Source: an uncultured Lachnospiraceae bacterium (GTDB lineage: Bacteria; Bacillota; Clostridia; Lachnospirales; Lachnospiraceae). From it: DNA of 16,241 nucleotides. Positions 8,225 through 14,923 of the stretch are shown piece by piece. Position 1 is the first letter of the stretch, and every line of letters starts with the position of its first letter. The stretch lies in contig CABUZU010000036.1 in assembly GCA_902496125.1 (NCBI GenBank), positions 1-16,241 on the forward strand. The letters are read 5' to 3'. Position numbers and translations under genes: made by a program. The notes below the pieces were generated by a model. It searched no databases. It saw nothing but the letters and a program-made list of their open reading frames with translations, and was not told the origin of the DNA.

Positions 8225-8935
8225 ATGATTGGATTTTATGATTATACCGTAATACTTACTTACATAAGCTTGATTTCTTCCATATTTGGAATGACACAGG
8301 CAATTGATGGCAGATTTCGAACAGCGATTGTCTGCTTAGCCATATCTGGACTATTAGATATGTTTGACGGCAAGGTTGCTAGGACAAAGAAAGATCGAAG
8401 TGATGATGAGAAACTATTCGGTGTACAGATTGACTCATTATGTGATATTGTCTGTTTTGGAATCTTTCCCGCAATGATATGTTATCTGCTTGGAGTAAGA
8501 GGTCCAATAGGCGTTCTTATCATTTGCTATTATGGTGTGTGCTCATTAATTCGTCTTGCATTCTTTAATGTATTAGAGACGAATCGTCAAAAGGTAGAGG
8601 AAGGAGCAAATAAATACTATCATGGACTTCCAATTACTTCGATGGCGATTGCACTTCCACTTGTATTTTTACTTAGCTTTTGTATTCCTCAGTCTACGTT
8701 TAAATGGTTATTATATCTTACGTTATTTATCGTAGGAACCTTATTTATTGTAGACTTTAAATTAAAGAAACCATCAAATCAAGTGAACTTCCTAATGGTA
8801 GTAGTGGTTGGTGTCGCTGTTTTAGTAATTATCTTGTTCTCAAGATATCGAATTATGCATGAAAAACAGACAGAAGCACCTTTAGTAGGTAGTGAAACAA
8901 ACGTAACCGTGGAGTATTTAGAAGATGGAAAATAA
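8225..8935 (+). CDS. pssA: CDP-diacylglycerol-serine O-phosphatidyltransferase (phosphatidylserine synthase)
   Basis: Membrane enzyme that makes phosphatidylserine from CDP-diacylglycerol and serine. The CDP-alcohol phosphatidyltransferase signature is present: D45, D48-G49, A52-R53, G66, D70 and D74. Between AR and the G lie 12 residues (TKKDRSDDEKLF) rather than the eight of the textbook pattern, an acidic and basic insertion next to the active site. Several hydrophobic segments follow, and the last 25 residues are hydrophilic. At 236 residues the length is normal for Gram-positive PssA. The ATG follows AAAAGGAG (8210-8217) with seven bases of spacing. Its product is the substrate of the next gene, psd, which overlaps it by 11 bases. 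Assignment as serine rather than another alcohol rests mainly on this neighbour. Confidence 0.9.
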   Translation: MIGFYDYTVILTYISLISSIFGMTQAIDGRFRTAIVCLAISGLLDMFDGKVARTKKDRSDDEKLFGVQIDSLCDIVCFGIFPAMICYLLGVRGPIGVLIICYYGVCSLIRLAFFNVLETNRQKVEEGANKYYHGLPITSMAIALPLVFLLSFCIPQSTFKWLLYLTLFIVGTLFIVDFKLKKPSNQVNFLMVVVVGVAVLVIILFSRYRIMHEKQTEAPLVGSETNVTVEYLEDGK

Positions 8936-9755
8936 TAGTCAGGAAAAGTGTTTAAAATGGCTATATGAAACAAAGACAGGTAGAAGAGTCCTAAAAATCT
9001 TAATCAAGCCTTGGGTTTCAAAGACAGTAGGACGATTATTAAATGCGAGGATTTCAAAAATAGCAATTAAACCCTTTATTAAGAAAAACCATATTGACAT
9101 GAGCCAATATGAACGTGTAAAATATGATTCGTACAACGACTTTTTTATGCGAAAAATCAAAAAAGAATGTCGTCCGATAGATATGAATAGGACACATTTT
9201 ATTGCACCCTGTGATAGTAAGTTAAGTGTCTATAAAATAAGAGAAGATTCAAGGTTTTGCATTAAGAATACCCAGTATTCGATGCAGAGTCTATTTCGAA
9301 ATCAGACAATCGCTGATTACTATCAAAACGGCTATCTATTGGTATTTCGTTTAACCGTAGATGACTATCACCGATATTGCTATGTTGATGATGGAGAAAC
9401 ATCGAAAAACTATAAGATACCAGGTGTTTTTCATACCGTTAATCCCTTAGCAAATGATGTTTATCCCATTTATAAGGAAAATACTAGAGAGTTTTCCATC
9501 TTAAAGAGCAAGCATTTTGGAAAGATTGCGATGATGGAAGTTGGTGCGTTATTAGTTGGTAAGATTGTAAACTATCAAGAACAGGGAAGAGTTAAGAGAG
9601 GACAGGAAAAAGGTCGTTTTGAATTTGGCGGTTCTACAGTTATTCTTTGTGTCAAAGAAAATGTAGTAAAGATCGATGAAAGAATTTTAGAAAATTCCAT
9701 CAATAATATCGAGACCGTTGTAAAAATAGGAGAAAAAATAGGAATAGCACTGTAA
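8925..9755 (+). CDS. psd: Phosphatidylserine decarboxylase proenzyme (GGST type)
   Basis: Converts phosphatidylserine to phosphatidylethanolamine. It is made as a proenzyme that cuts itself to form a pyruvoyl group. The cleavage motif FGGST is present, with the cut expected between Gly236 and Ser237; the Asp-His-Ser set can be seen as D97 (APCDSKL), H149 (TVDDYHRY) and S237. This would give a long beta chain and a short alpha chain of about 40 residues. At 276 residues it is close to usual for the clostridial GGST branch (E. coli has LGST). The start overlaps the pssA stop, with GGAG at 8911-8914, and the last base of its stop codon is the first base of truA (TAATG), so expression is coupled. 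Confidence 0.96.
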   Translation: MENNSQEKCLKWLYETKTGRRVLKILIKPWVSKTVGRLLNARISKIAIKPFIKKNHIDMSQYERVKYDSYNDFFMRKIKKECRPIDMNRTHFIAPCDSKLSVYKIREDSRFCIKNTQYSMQSLFRNQTIADYYQNGYLLVFRLTVDDYHRYCYVDDGETSKNYKIPGVFHTVNPLANDVYPIYKENTREFSILKSKHFGKIAMMEVGALLVGKIVNYQEQGRVKRGQEKGRFEFGGSTVILCVKENVVKIDERILENSINNIETVVKIGEKIGIAL

Positions 9756-10498
9756 TGAAGAAAAATTATAAAATGATTGTGATGTATGATGGAAGTCGTT
9801 ATCACGGTTGGCAACGACTTCCTAGTAAGGAGACCATTCAAGGAAAGATCGAACAGGTTCTTTCTAAGATGTGTAACAAAGAAGGGATTGAAATCATTGG
9901 AGCCGGCCGAACCGATGCCGGTGTTCATGCAAAGGGAATGGTTTTTAATGTAAATCTTGAGACTGATTTTGAAACTACACAGATTAAAACCTACTTAAAT
10001 ACGTATTTACCAGAAGATATTGCCGTATTAGAGGTAAGAGAGGCTTCTTATAGATTTCATGCAAGATACAATGCCATTGGAAAATCTTATTGTTATACCT
10101 GCTACGATGGAGAAGGAAAACCTGTATTTGACCGTAAGTATGTAAATACTCTAGAAACTTCACCTAATTTAGAGAAGATGAGAGAGGTTGCCACGGTTTT
10201 AACAGGGGAACATGATTTTCGAAACTTCTGTATGAATCCTAGTAAGAAGAAGTCAACCGTAAGAAATGTAGATCGTATTGAGATTGTAAAGGAAAATGAT
10301 AGGATTTATTTTCATTTTCATGGAAATGGATTTTTACAAAACATGGTTAGGATTTTAGTAGGAACCTTACTAGAGGTAGGCTATGGCAGAATGAGTAAAG
10401 AACAAGTAGTAGAAGTTTTAGAGATGAAAGAGAGAAAAAAGGCAGGACCTACTGCGCCTGCAAAAGGCCTTTGTCTAATGAATGTGGATTATGATTAA
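9755..10498 (+). CDS. truA: tRNA pseudouridine(38-40) synthase TruA
   Basis: Isomerises uridines 38-40 in the tRNA anticodon stem-loop to pseudouridine. The 247-residue protein carries the TruA signature GAGRTDAGVHA with catalytic Asp54. It also has YRFHARYNA and a C-terminal FHFHGNGFLQNMVR block, all family hallmarks, and a normal length. The ATG shares one base with the psd stop (TAATG) and there is only a weak AGGAA upstream, so translation is probably coupled to psd. Presence in a lipid operon has no obvious functional meaning beyond co-expression. Confidence 0.96.
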   Translation: MKKNYKMIVMYDGSRYHGWQRLPSKETIQGKIEQVLSKMCNKEGIEIIGAGRTDAGVHAKGMVFNVNLETDFETTQIKTYLNTYLPEDIAVLEVREASYRFHARYNAIGKSYCYTCYDGEGKPVFDRKYVNTLETSPNLEKMREVATVLTGEHDFRNFCMNPSKKKSTVRNVDRIEIVKENDRIYFHFHGNGFLQNMVRILVGTLLEVGYGRMSKEQVVEVLEMKERKKAGPTAPAKGLCLMNVDYD

Positions 10499-12212
10499 GA
10501 CAACGATTGAAGAGCCTGACAGGGTAGTTTCTTATTTTAAAACAGAAAAGTGGACATTATTATTAGTAACCGTCTCAGGGTTACTGTATAATGCTGGAAT
10601 TACCGTTGGACCATGGTTTGAAGGAAAACTAGCCCAATGTCTTTATGACATTATAGGGGGAGATAAAACCTTCAAAGACATGGTTTTTCTAGCAATTAGC
10701 TATATTTTAGCAATTGGATTTGTACAGTTTATGCGAAGCATCAAGCGGTTTTATGTCAGACGATTTGCTAACAATGTCAATCGAAAGATGAAGCATGTGG
10801 TATACAACAATTTAATTCATCAACCCAAAACTGCATTTGAAGAAGAAAGCGTTGGACAGTTGATGACCAAAACCATTGCCGATGTCGATGCCTGTACAGA
10901 AGGCATGAGAAAATTTACAACCGAAATCTTTGATACCGGCGTTGCGATGGTTTCTTATGTGGTTATGCTTATGGTCTATGATTGGCATCTAGCGTGTATC
11001 AGCCTTATTTTCCCACCATTTGCCTATGTAATGGCACAACTTCTAAAAAAGATTGTCACAAAATGTACCTTTGAATTTCGAGAAAGTGCTGGAAGGCTAA
11101 ATGGAGCAACCCTTGCTAGAATTACAAATGCACTTACTTACCGTGTCTATGGACAAGAAGAAAATCAAGACAGGCTATATGAAGATAGGCTAGAAGACTA
11201 TGAGAAAAAGGCAGTTCGTGCCAATATGTGGGAAAATATGATGCAGCCCGTATACAAGATTATCTCCATGATTAGTATGATCTTCATTCTATGGTTTGGA
11301 GCAAAAAATGTGATGGGAACAGGGTTTGTCGTTTGGAATATCGCAGCGTTTACGACATTTGAATCCTGCTTTACCAAACTTGCATTAAAATCCTCAAGAG
11401 CAGCCAAACTCTTTAATTCCATTCAAAAAGCAGAAGTTTCTTGGAAGAGAATGAAACCACTGATGAAGAAGGAAATCATAGAAGAGCCTGTAAAAGAAAG
11501 AAAGGTTCAATCGGTACAGGTAAGAGATTTAGGATTTGCCTATCCACAGGGCAAGCAGGTTTTTAGTGACTTAAATTTTGATATGGCACCAGGACAGGTG
11601 ATTGGCGTGACAGGGCCTGTTGCCTGTGGAAAATCCACACTTGGTAAAACGTTTCTATGTGAATATCCCTATGCAGGAGAAATATTAATCGATGGCAAAG
11701 ACTTGCAACAGTTTGATAAGTTAGACAGACTTTCCTTTGTAGGATTTATGGGACATCAGCCAGAATTAATGAGTGATACAGTAAAAGCAAATATTTCATT
11801 AGGTGAGAATAAGGATGTATGTCCTTACTTAGAAGCCGTTTGCTTAGAGCATGAAGTAAATGAGGACACCATGATTGGAAATGGCGGTGTTCGCCTATCC
11901 GGTGGACAACAGGCAAGAGTCGCTCTTGCTAGAACTCTATATCATAAAAGACCAATCATGATACTCGATGACCCGTTTTCCGCAGTCGATGCAAAGACTG
12001 AGATTGAGATTATGGAACATATTCGTAAACTTGCAACAGATAGTATCGTAATCATCCTGTCTCATAGACTCTATCTATTTCCAACCTTTGACAAAGTCAT
12101 TTGGATGGAAGCGGGACAATGCACAGTAGGAACGCATCAAGAGCTGATGCAATCACAAAAAGAATATAAAACTTTATATCAGATGCAGATGAAAACAGAT
12201 GGTGAAAAATAA
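10482..12212 (+). CDS. ABC exporter half-transporter with Asp at the catalytic Glu position
   Basis: A 576-residue fused membrane plus ATPase protein of the type I exporter fold. The membrane domain occupies about residues 20-310. The nucleotide-binding domain has A-loop Tyr354, Walker A GPVACGKST (378-386), Q-loop Gln426, signature LSGGQ (472-476), Walker B Asp496 and H-loop His528. The residue after Walker B is Asp497 (ILDDPFSAVD), where most subunits have Glu. In heterodimeric exporters such as TM287/288 and in MRP/CFTR-like proteins, Asp here marks the weakly hydrolysing site, so a separate partner is likely. Substrate is unknown. ATG at 10482 overlaps truA by 17 bases; ATG at 10491 is an equal alternative because neither has a clear ribosome binding site. 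It ends the lipid operon and its stop codon runs into a terminator. Confidence 0.92.
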   Translation: MWIMIKTTIEEPDRVVSYFKTEKWTLLLVTVSGLLYNAGITVGPWFEGKLAQCLYDIIGGDKTFKDMVFLAISYILAIGFVQFMRSIKRFYVRRFANNVNRKMKHVVYNNLIHQPKTAFEEESVGQLMTKTIADVDACTEGMRKFTTEIFDTGVAMVSYVVMLMVYDWHLACISLIFPPFAYVMAQLLKKIVTKCTFEFRESAGRLNGATLARITNALTYRVYGQEENQDRLYEDRLEDYEKKAVRANMWENMMQPVYKIISMISMIFILWFGAKNVMGTGFVVWNIAAFTTFESCFTKLALKSSRAAKLFNSIQKAEVSWKRMKPLMKKEIIEEPVKERKVQSVQVRDLGFAYPQGKQVFSDLNFDMAPGQVIGVTGPVACGKSTLGKTFLCEYPYAGEILIDGKDLQQFDKLDRLSFVGFMGHQPELMSDTVKANISLGENKDVCPYLEAVCLEHEVNEDTMIGNGGVRLSGGQQARVALARTLYHKRPIMILDDPFSAVDAKTEIEIMEHIRKLATDSIVIILSHRLYLFPTFDKVIWMEAGQCTVGTHQELMQSQKEYKTLYQMQMKTDGEK

Positions 12213-12234
12213 GGCTGAAATTTCAGCCTTTTTT
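12211..12234 (+). terminator. Intrinsic terminator ending the lipid operon
   Basis: AAGGCTGA (12211-12218), loop AATT and TCAGCCTT (12223-12230) are followed by T residues to 12234. The stem begins inside the ABC gene's stop codon. It isolates the recombinase gene from the operon unless there is read-through. Confidence 0.92.
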
Positions 12235-12269
12235 GTATTATCATAATAGTACAAAAAAGGAGTGAAATT

Positions 12270-13115
12270 ATGAAAAGAATCATTACACAACAGCTAAAAC
12301 AACAATTTATCGATACACTATATAAAGAAGAAAAAAATAAAAATACCATCGAAAAATATCTAAGAGATATAGAAAAACTAGAACAATATCTATCTAACAG
12401 ATGTATTACTAAAGAAGAAGTCATAAATTTTAAAGAAGATTTACAAAAACACTACAAAATTAGTAGTGTTAATTCCTTTCTAGCTGCCATCAACCATTTC
12501 TTTGAAGTAGTAGGATGGCAGGATCTAAAAATCAAATCATTAAAAGTTCAAAAACAAATCTTTTCACCAGAAGAAAGATATCTAACAAAGAGAGAGTACA
12601 AACGATTGATTTCTACCGCTATGGAGACAGGTAAGGAACGTATTGCACTAATTATCCAGACGATAGGAAGCACCGGTATTCGAATCAGCGAACTCTCTTA
12701 TATCACCGTAGAATCCCTACGAAAAGGAAGAGTAGAAATTTCAAATAAAGGAAAAACAAGACAAGTCTTCTATCCGAAAGCATTACAAAAAGTCCTGCTT
12801 CGTTACAGTAAGAAGATGAAGATTGCAGAAGGTATTTTATTTCGAACAAGTACAGGTAAAGCCGTCAATCGAAGCAATGTGTGGAGAGAGATGAAAAATC
12901 TATGTAAGAGGGCAAGGGTGAGTGAGGAGAAGGTCTTTCCTCATAATCTAAGACATTTGTTCGCAAGATGCTTTTATGAAATCAAAAAAGACATCGCGAA
13001 ACTCGCAGATGTACTGGGACATAGCAGTATTGATACGACAAGAATTTATATCAAAACAACTGGGAAGGAGCATAGGAGGTTGTTGGAGAGGATGGAGATG
13101 GTGGTTACCACATAA
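12270..13115 (+). CDS. Tyrosine recombinase (phage integrase family, XerD-like size)
   Basis: Site-specific recombinase that cuts and rejoins DNA through a 3'-phosphotyrosine. The 281-residue protein has an N-terminal SAM-like core-binding domain (about 5-85) and a C-terminal catalytic domain. All active residues are visible: Arg138 (TGIRISEL), Lys162, His225-x2-Arg228 (PHNLRHLFA), His251 (LGHSSIDTT) and Tyr260. The spacings R228-H251 (23) and H251-Y260 (9) equal those of XerD, so the enzyme looks intact. It is probably not the chromosomal XerC or XerD: it is short, very Lys/Glu/Ile rich, and sits alone between two operons with no phage or conjugation genes. GGAG (12259-12262) sets the ATG. 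Its target site cannot be named. It is followed by a structured non-coding stretch that may be related or may be a separate insertion. Confidence 0.93.
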   Translation: MKRIITQQLKQQFIDTLYKEEKNKNTIEKYLRDIEKLEQYLSNRCITKEEVINFKEDLQKHYKISSVNSFLAAINHFFEVVGWQDLKIKSLKVQKQIFSPEERYLTKREYKRLISTAMETGKERIALIIQTIGSTGIRISELSYITVESLRKGRVEISNKGKTRQVFYPKALQKVLLRYSKKMKIAEGILFRTSTGKAVNRSNVWREMKNLCKRARVSEEKVFPHNLRHLFARCFYEIKKDIAKLADVLGHSSIDTTRIYIKTTGKEHRRLLERMEMVVTT

Positions 13116-13136
13116 TAAGAATTATGTAGTATTTTT
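13110..13136 (+). terminator. Weak hairpin with T-run at the end of the recombinase gene
   Basis: ACATAAT (13110-13116), loop AAGA and ATTATGT (13121-13127) make a 7-bp stem of mostly A-T pairs that overlaps the stop codon, followed four bases later by TTTTT. Its low GC makes termination doubtful. It may equally be chance in AT-rich DNA. Confidence 0.4.
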
Positions 13137-13146
13137 GTAATAAGAT

Positions 13147-13257
13147 GTCTGAGTTTAGACCGTATGGTAGAAATGCAATCCGCTCGCCTAAAGCGAGCTG
13201 GCATCGCAAGATGCCTGTTGGAAGCACGTGACTTTAGTCATGTGAGGCTTCACGGAT
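13147..13257 (+). ncRNA. Multi-hairpin element resembling an IS200/IS605 (TnpB) right end and guide-RNA scaffold
   Basis: Four local stems follow each other. GTCT/AGAC (13147-13160) comes first. GCTCGC/GCGAGC (13182-13198) has loop CTAAA. GGCATC/GATGCC (13200-13215) has a GCAA tetraloop. The last is a composite hairpin in which GAAGC (13221-13225) pairs with GCTTC (13247-13251) around ACGTGAC-TTTA-GTCATGT (13226-13243), with an unpaired GAG. ATCC (13178-13181) can pair with GGAT (13254-13257) to close a junction around the last three. The final hairpin, GTGACTTTAGTCATGTGAGG then TTCAC, has the layout I know from right ends of IS200/IS605 elements and the 3' scaffold of TnpB guide RNAs, where the guide starts straight after. 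No tnpB or Y1 tnpA is present, so this is a remnant, a non-autonomous element, or an orphan RNA. Strand and limits are inferred. Confidence 0.55.
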
Positions 13258-13331
13258 GTTGATTTGAATGATATGAATACACGTGCAAGATTAGTACTTT
13301 CGTATATAATGTTAAATATAAATCCGGAAAT

Positions 13332-13378
13332 GTAAATCTGACGCAGATTACCAGCTAGTGAAAGGGCTGGTAATTTTT
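13332..13378 (+). terminator. Terminator hairpin with an overlapping alternative stem (attenuator-like)
   Basis: ATTACCAGC (13347-13355) pairs with GCTGGTAAT (13366-13374) across a 10-base loop and runs into TTTTT (13374-13378), a good terminator. The left arm is also used by another stem: GTAAATCTG (13332-13340), loop ACG, and CAGATTAC (13344-13351), eight pairs with one bulged A. The two stems exclude each other, as in a transcription attenuator. Whether it regulates, or simply ends transcription from upstream, is not decided by sequence; a good promoter lies downstream of it. Confidence 0.7.
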
Positions 13379-13386
13379 ATTGAATA

Positions 13387-13415
13387 TTGCGTTTAATAGC
13401 TTTTTATATTACAAT
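13387..13415 (+). promoter_or_regulatory. Probable promoter of the oxidoreductase operon
   Basis: TTGCGT (13387-13392) and TACAAT (13410-13415) are separated by 17 bases, with one mismatch in the -10. Transcription would start near 13422, giving a leader of about 26 bases that contains GGAGG (13438-13442). Confidence 0.65.
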
Positions 13416-13447
13416 TACTAAAGTATATATAGGAATTGGAGGTAACT

Positions 13448-14434
13448 ATGAGAAATATAAATTGGGCCGTACTTGGTACGGGTGTAATTGCAAATGAAAT
13501 GGCAGTAGCACTGAAAAAGAATGGAAAGAATATTTATGCAGTTGGTAATCGAACCTATGAGAAGGCGGTAGCTTTTGGTAAAAAATATGCTATAAAAAAG
13601 GTTTATAAAGACTATAATGAAATGTTTACAGACCCAGATGTCGATGTAATTTACATTACAACGCCGCATAATACCCACATTAATTTTATGAAAAAGGCAA
13701 TTGAAAATGGTAAACATATTTTAGTAGAAAAATCGATTACATTAAATAGTGATGAGTTAGAGGAAGCGATTTTACTTGCAAAAGAAAAGGGGGTAATTAT
13801 CGCAGAGGCAATGACGATATTCCATATGCCAATTTATAAAAAGCTAAAAGAGATTTTAGAAACCGGAGTGCTTGGAAGAGTAAATCTAATTACGATGAAT
13901 TTTGGCAGTTTTAAAGAATATGATATGAAGAATCGTTTCTTTAATCGAAGTCTAGCTGGTGGAGCAATGCTGGATATTGGTGTCTATGCACTTTCTTTTA
14001 TTCGTTGGTTTATGGATTCGAATCCAGACCAGTTACTATCGCAGGTGAAGATGGCACCAACGGGAGTTGATGAACAGGCGGGACTTCTTCTAACCAATAA
14101 GGAAGGGCAGATGGCGACGGTGATGTTGTCTCTTCATTCAAAGCAACCAAAGCGAGGTATGATTTCTTGTGAAAAGGGCTATATTGAAGTGATGGAATAT
14201 CCAAGAGCGTGGGAAGCAAAAATTACCTATGTTGATACTGGAAAGGTAGAGACAATTGGGGCTGGTGAAAATGCAGATGCTTTATTATATGAATTAATGG
14301 ATATGGAAAAAGCAATCGAGGGTGATGTTTCTTGTATACATTTTGAATATACGAAGGATGTTATGGAGTTGATGACGGAATTTAGAAAGGCTTGGAATCT
14401 TACTTATCCAGAGGAGGAAAATGGCAATGAATAA
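13448..14434 (+). CDS. Gfo/Idh/MocA family NAD(P)-dependent oxidoreductase
   Basis: A 328-residue soluble dehydrogenase. The N-terminal Rossmann domain has GTGVIA (10-15) and the EKS triad (94-96) with Lys95 at the usual catalytic Lys of the EKP motif. The C-terminal domain has GGAMLDIGVY (171-180), in which Tyr180 replaces the His of the commoner GGxxxDxGxH motif. That form is typical of the dihydrodiol-dehydrogenase-like branch, which acts on sugars or cyclic alcohols; the substrate here is unknown. The start at 13448 follows GGAGG (13438-13442) by five bases. An in-frame TTG at 13436 lies inside the ribosome binding region and is rejected. It is first gene of a three-gene unit and overlaps the next by 8-14 bases. 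Confidence 0.92.
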   Translation: MRNINWAVLGTGVIANEMAVALKKNGKNIYAVGNRTYEKAVAFGKKYAIKKVYKDYNEMFTDPDVDVIYITTPHNTHINFMKKAIENGKHILVEKSITLNSDELEEAILLAKEKGVIIAEAMTIFHMPIYKKLKEILETGVLGRVNLITMNFGSFKEYDMKNRFFNRSLAGGAMLDIGVYALSFIRWFMDSNPDQLLSQVKMAPTGVDEQAGLLLTNKEGQMATVMLSLHSKQPKRGMISCEKGYIEVMEYPRAWEAKITYVDTGKVETIGAGENADALLYELMDMEKAIEGDVSCIHFEYTKDVMELMTEFRKAWNLTYPEEENGNE

Positions 14435-14909
14435 AGAGGAAACTTATAAGTATCTAACAAACCATCAAGTCGAATATGAGATAACGGAGCATAAGGCAGT
14501 CTTTAATATGGAAGAACTAGGAGATGTAGAACTTACTTATCCAGAATGGGATGCAAAAAATTTATTTGTAAGAGACGACAAAAAGCATAATTACTATTTA
14601 ATCACTGTACGAGGTAGTAAGCGTGTAGATTTAAAGGAATTTAGTAAGAAGCAAGGGCTACGAAGACTTTCGTTTGCATCAGCAGATGATTTACTTGCAA
14701 TAATGGAATTAACACCGGGTTCGGTTACACCACTAGGTTTATTAAATGATAGTGAGTGCAAGGTTCACTTTTATTTAGATTCGCAGTTTAAAGGGAATAA
14801 GATTGGTGTACATCCAAATGATAATACAGCCACAGTATGGTTAGAGGCAGATGCACTTGTGAGTTTAGTAAAGGAACATGGGAATAAAGTAGATTTGGTT
14901 GAAATCTAA
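14421..14909 (+). CDS. YbaK/ProX-type aminoacyl-tRNA deacylase (prolyl-tRNA synthetase-associated domain protein)
   Basis: A free-standing editing domain of 162 residues that is expected to hydrolyse mischarged tRNA, most likely Ala-tRNA(Pro) if it is of the ProXp-ala/PrdX branch. Visible family features are DAKNLFVRDDKK, with Lys46-Asn47 at the conserved Lys-Asn pair, VRGSKRVDLK, TPGSVTPLGLLND, and the C-terminal GVHPNDNTATVWL. Which amino acid is removed cannot be settled from sequence alone. Two in-frame starts are possible. ATG 14421 is three bases from GAGGAGG (14411-14417), whereas ATG 14427 is nine bases from it and gives Lys44-Asn45. The gene overlaps the oxidoreductase stop and lies 14 bases before the ABC gene, so it is co-transcribed and probably translationally coupled. 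Confidence 0.9.
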   Translation: MAMNKEETYKYLTNHQVEYEITEHKAVFNMEELGDVELTYPEWDAKNLFVRDDKKHNYYLITVRGSKRVDLKEFSKKQGLRRLSFASADDLLAIMELTPGSVTPLGLLNDSECKVHFYLDSQFKGNKIGVHPNDNTATVWLEADALVSLVKEHGNKVDLVEI

Positions 14910-14923
14910 GGAGATACTAAAGG

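Larger units (their letters stand above)
13116..13447. other. 332-base intergenic region between recombinase and oxidoreductase genes
   Basis: No gene is supported here. It contains the weak recombinase-end hairpin, the multi-hairpin IS605-like structure (13147-13257), and a lone TATAAT (13305-13310) with no good -35. Two overlapping hairpins (13332-13378), the promoter of the next operon (13387-13415) and its ribosome binding site follow. It is by far the longest and most structured non-coding stretch in the window. Confidence 0.8.

Noticed and set aside
12220..12247. Possible promoter of the recombinase (TTTCAG and CATAAT, 16-base spacer).
   Set aside because: Both boxes are poor and the -35 is within the terminator stem; too weak to list. 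Low expression or read-through is equally likely.
13178..13257. The closed three-hairpin fold looks like a tRNA cloverleaf.
   Set aside because: There is no 7-bp acceptor stem, no TTCGANT-type T-loop, no anticodon arm of the right size and no CCA; the arms do not fit tRNA geometry.
13147..13257. Consecutive palindromes suggest a CRISPR array.
   Set aside because: The hairpins differ from each other in sequence; there are no equal-length direct repeats or spacers and no cas genes.
13436..13447. TTG start for the oxidoreductase.
   Set aside because: It lies within GGAGG, the ribosome binding site for the ATG at 13448.
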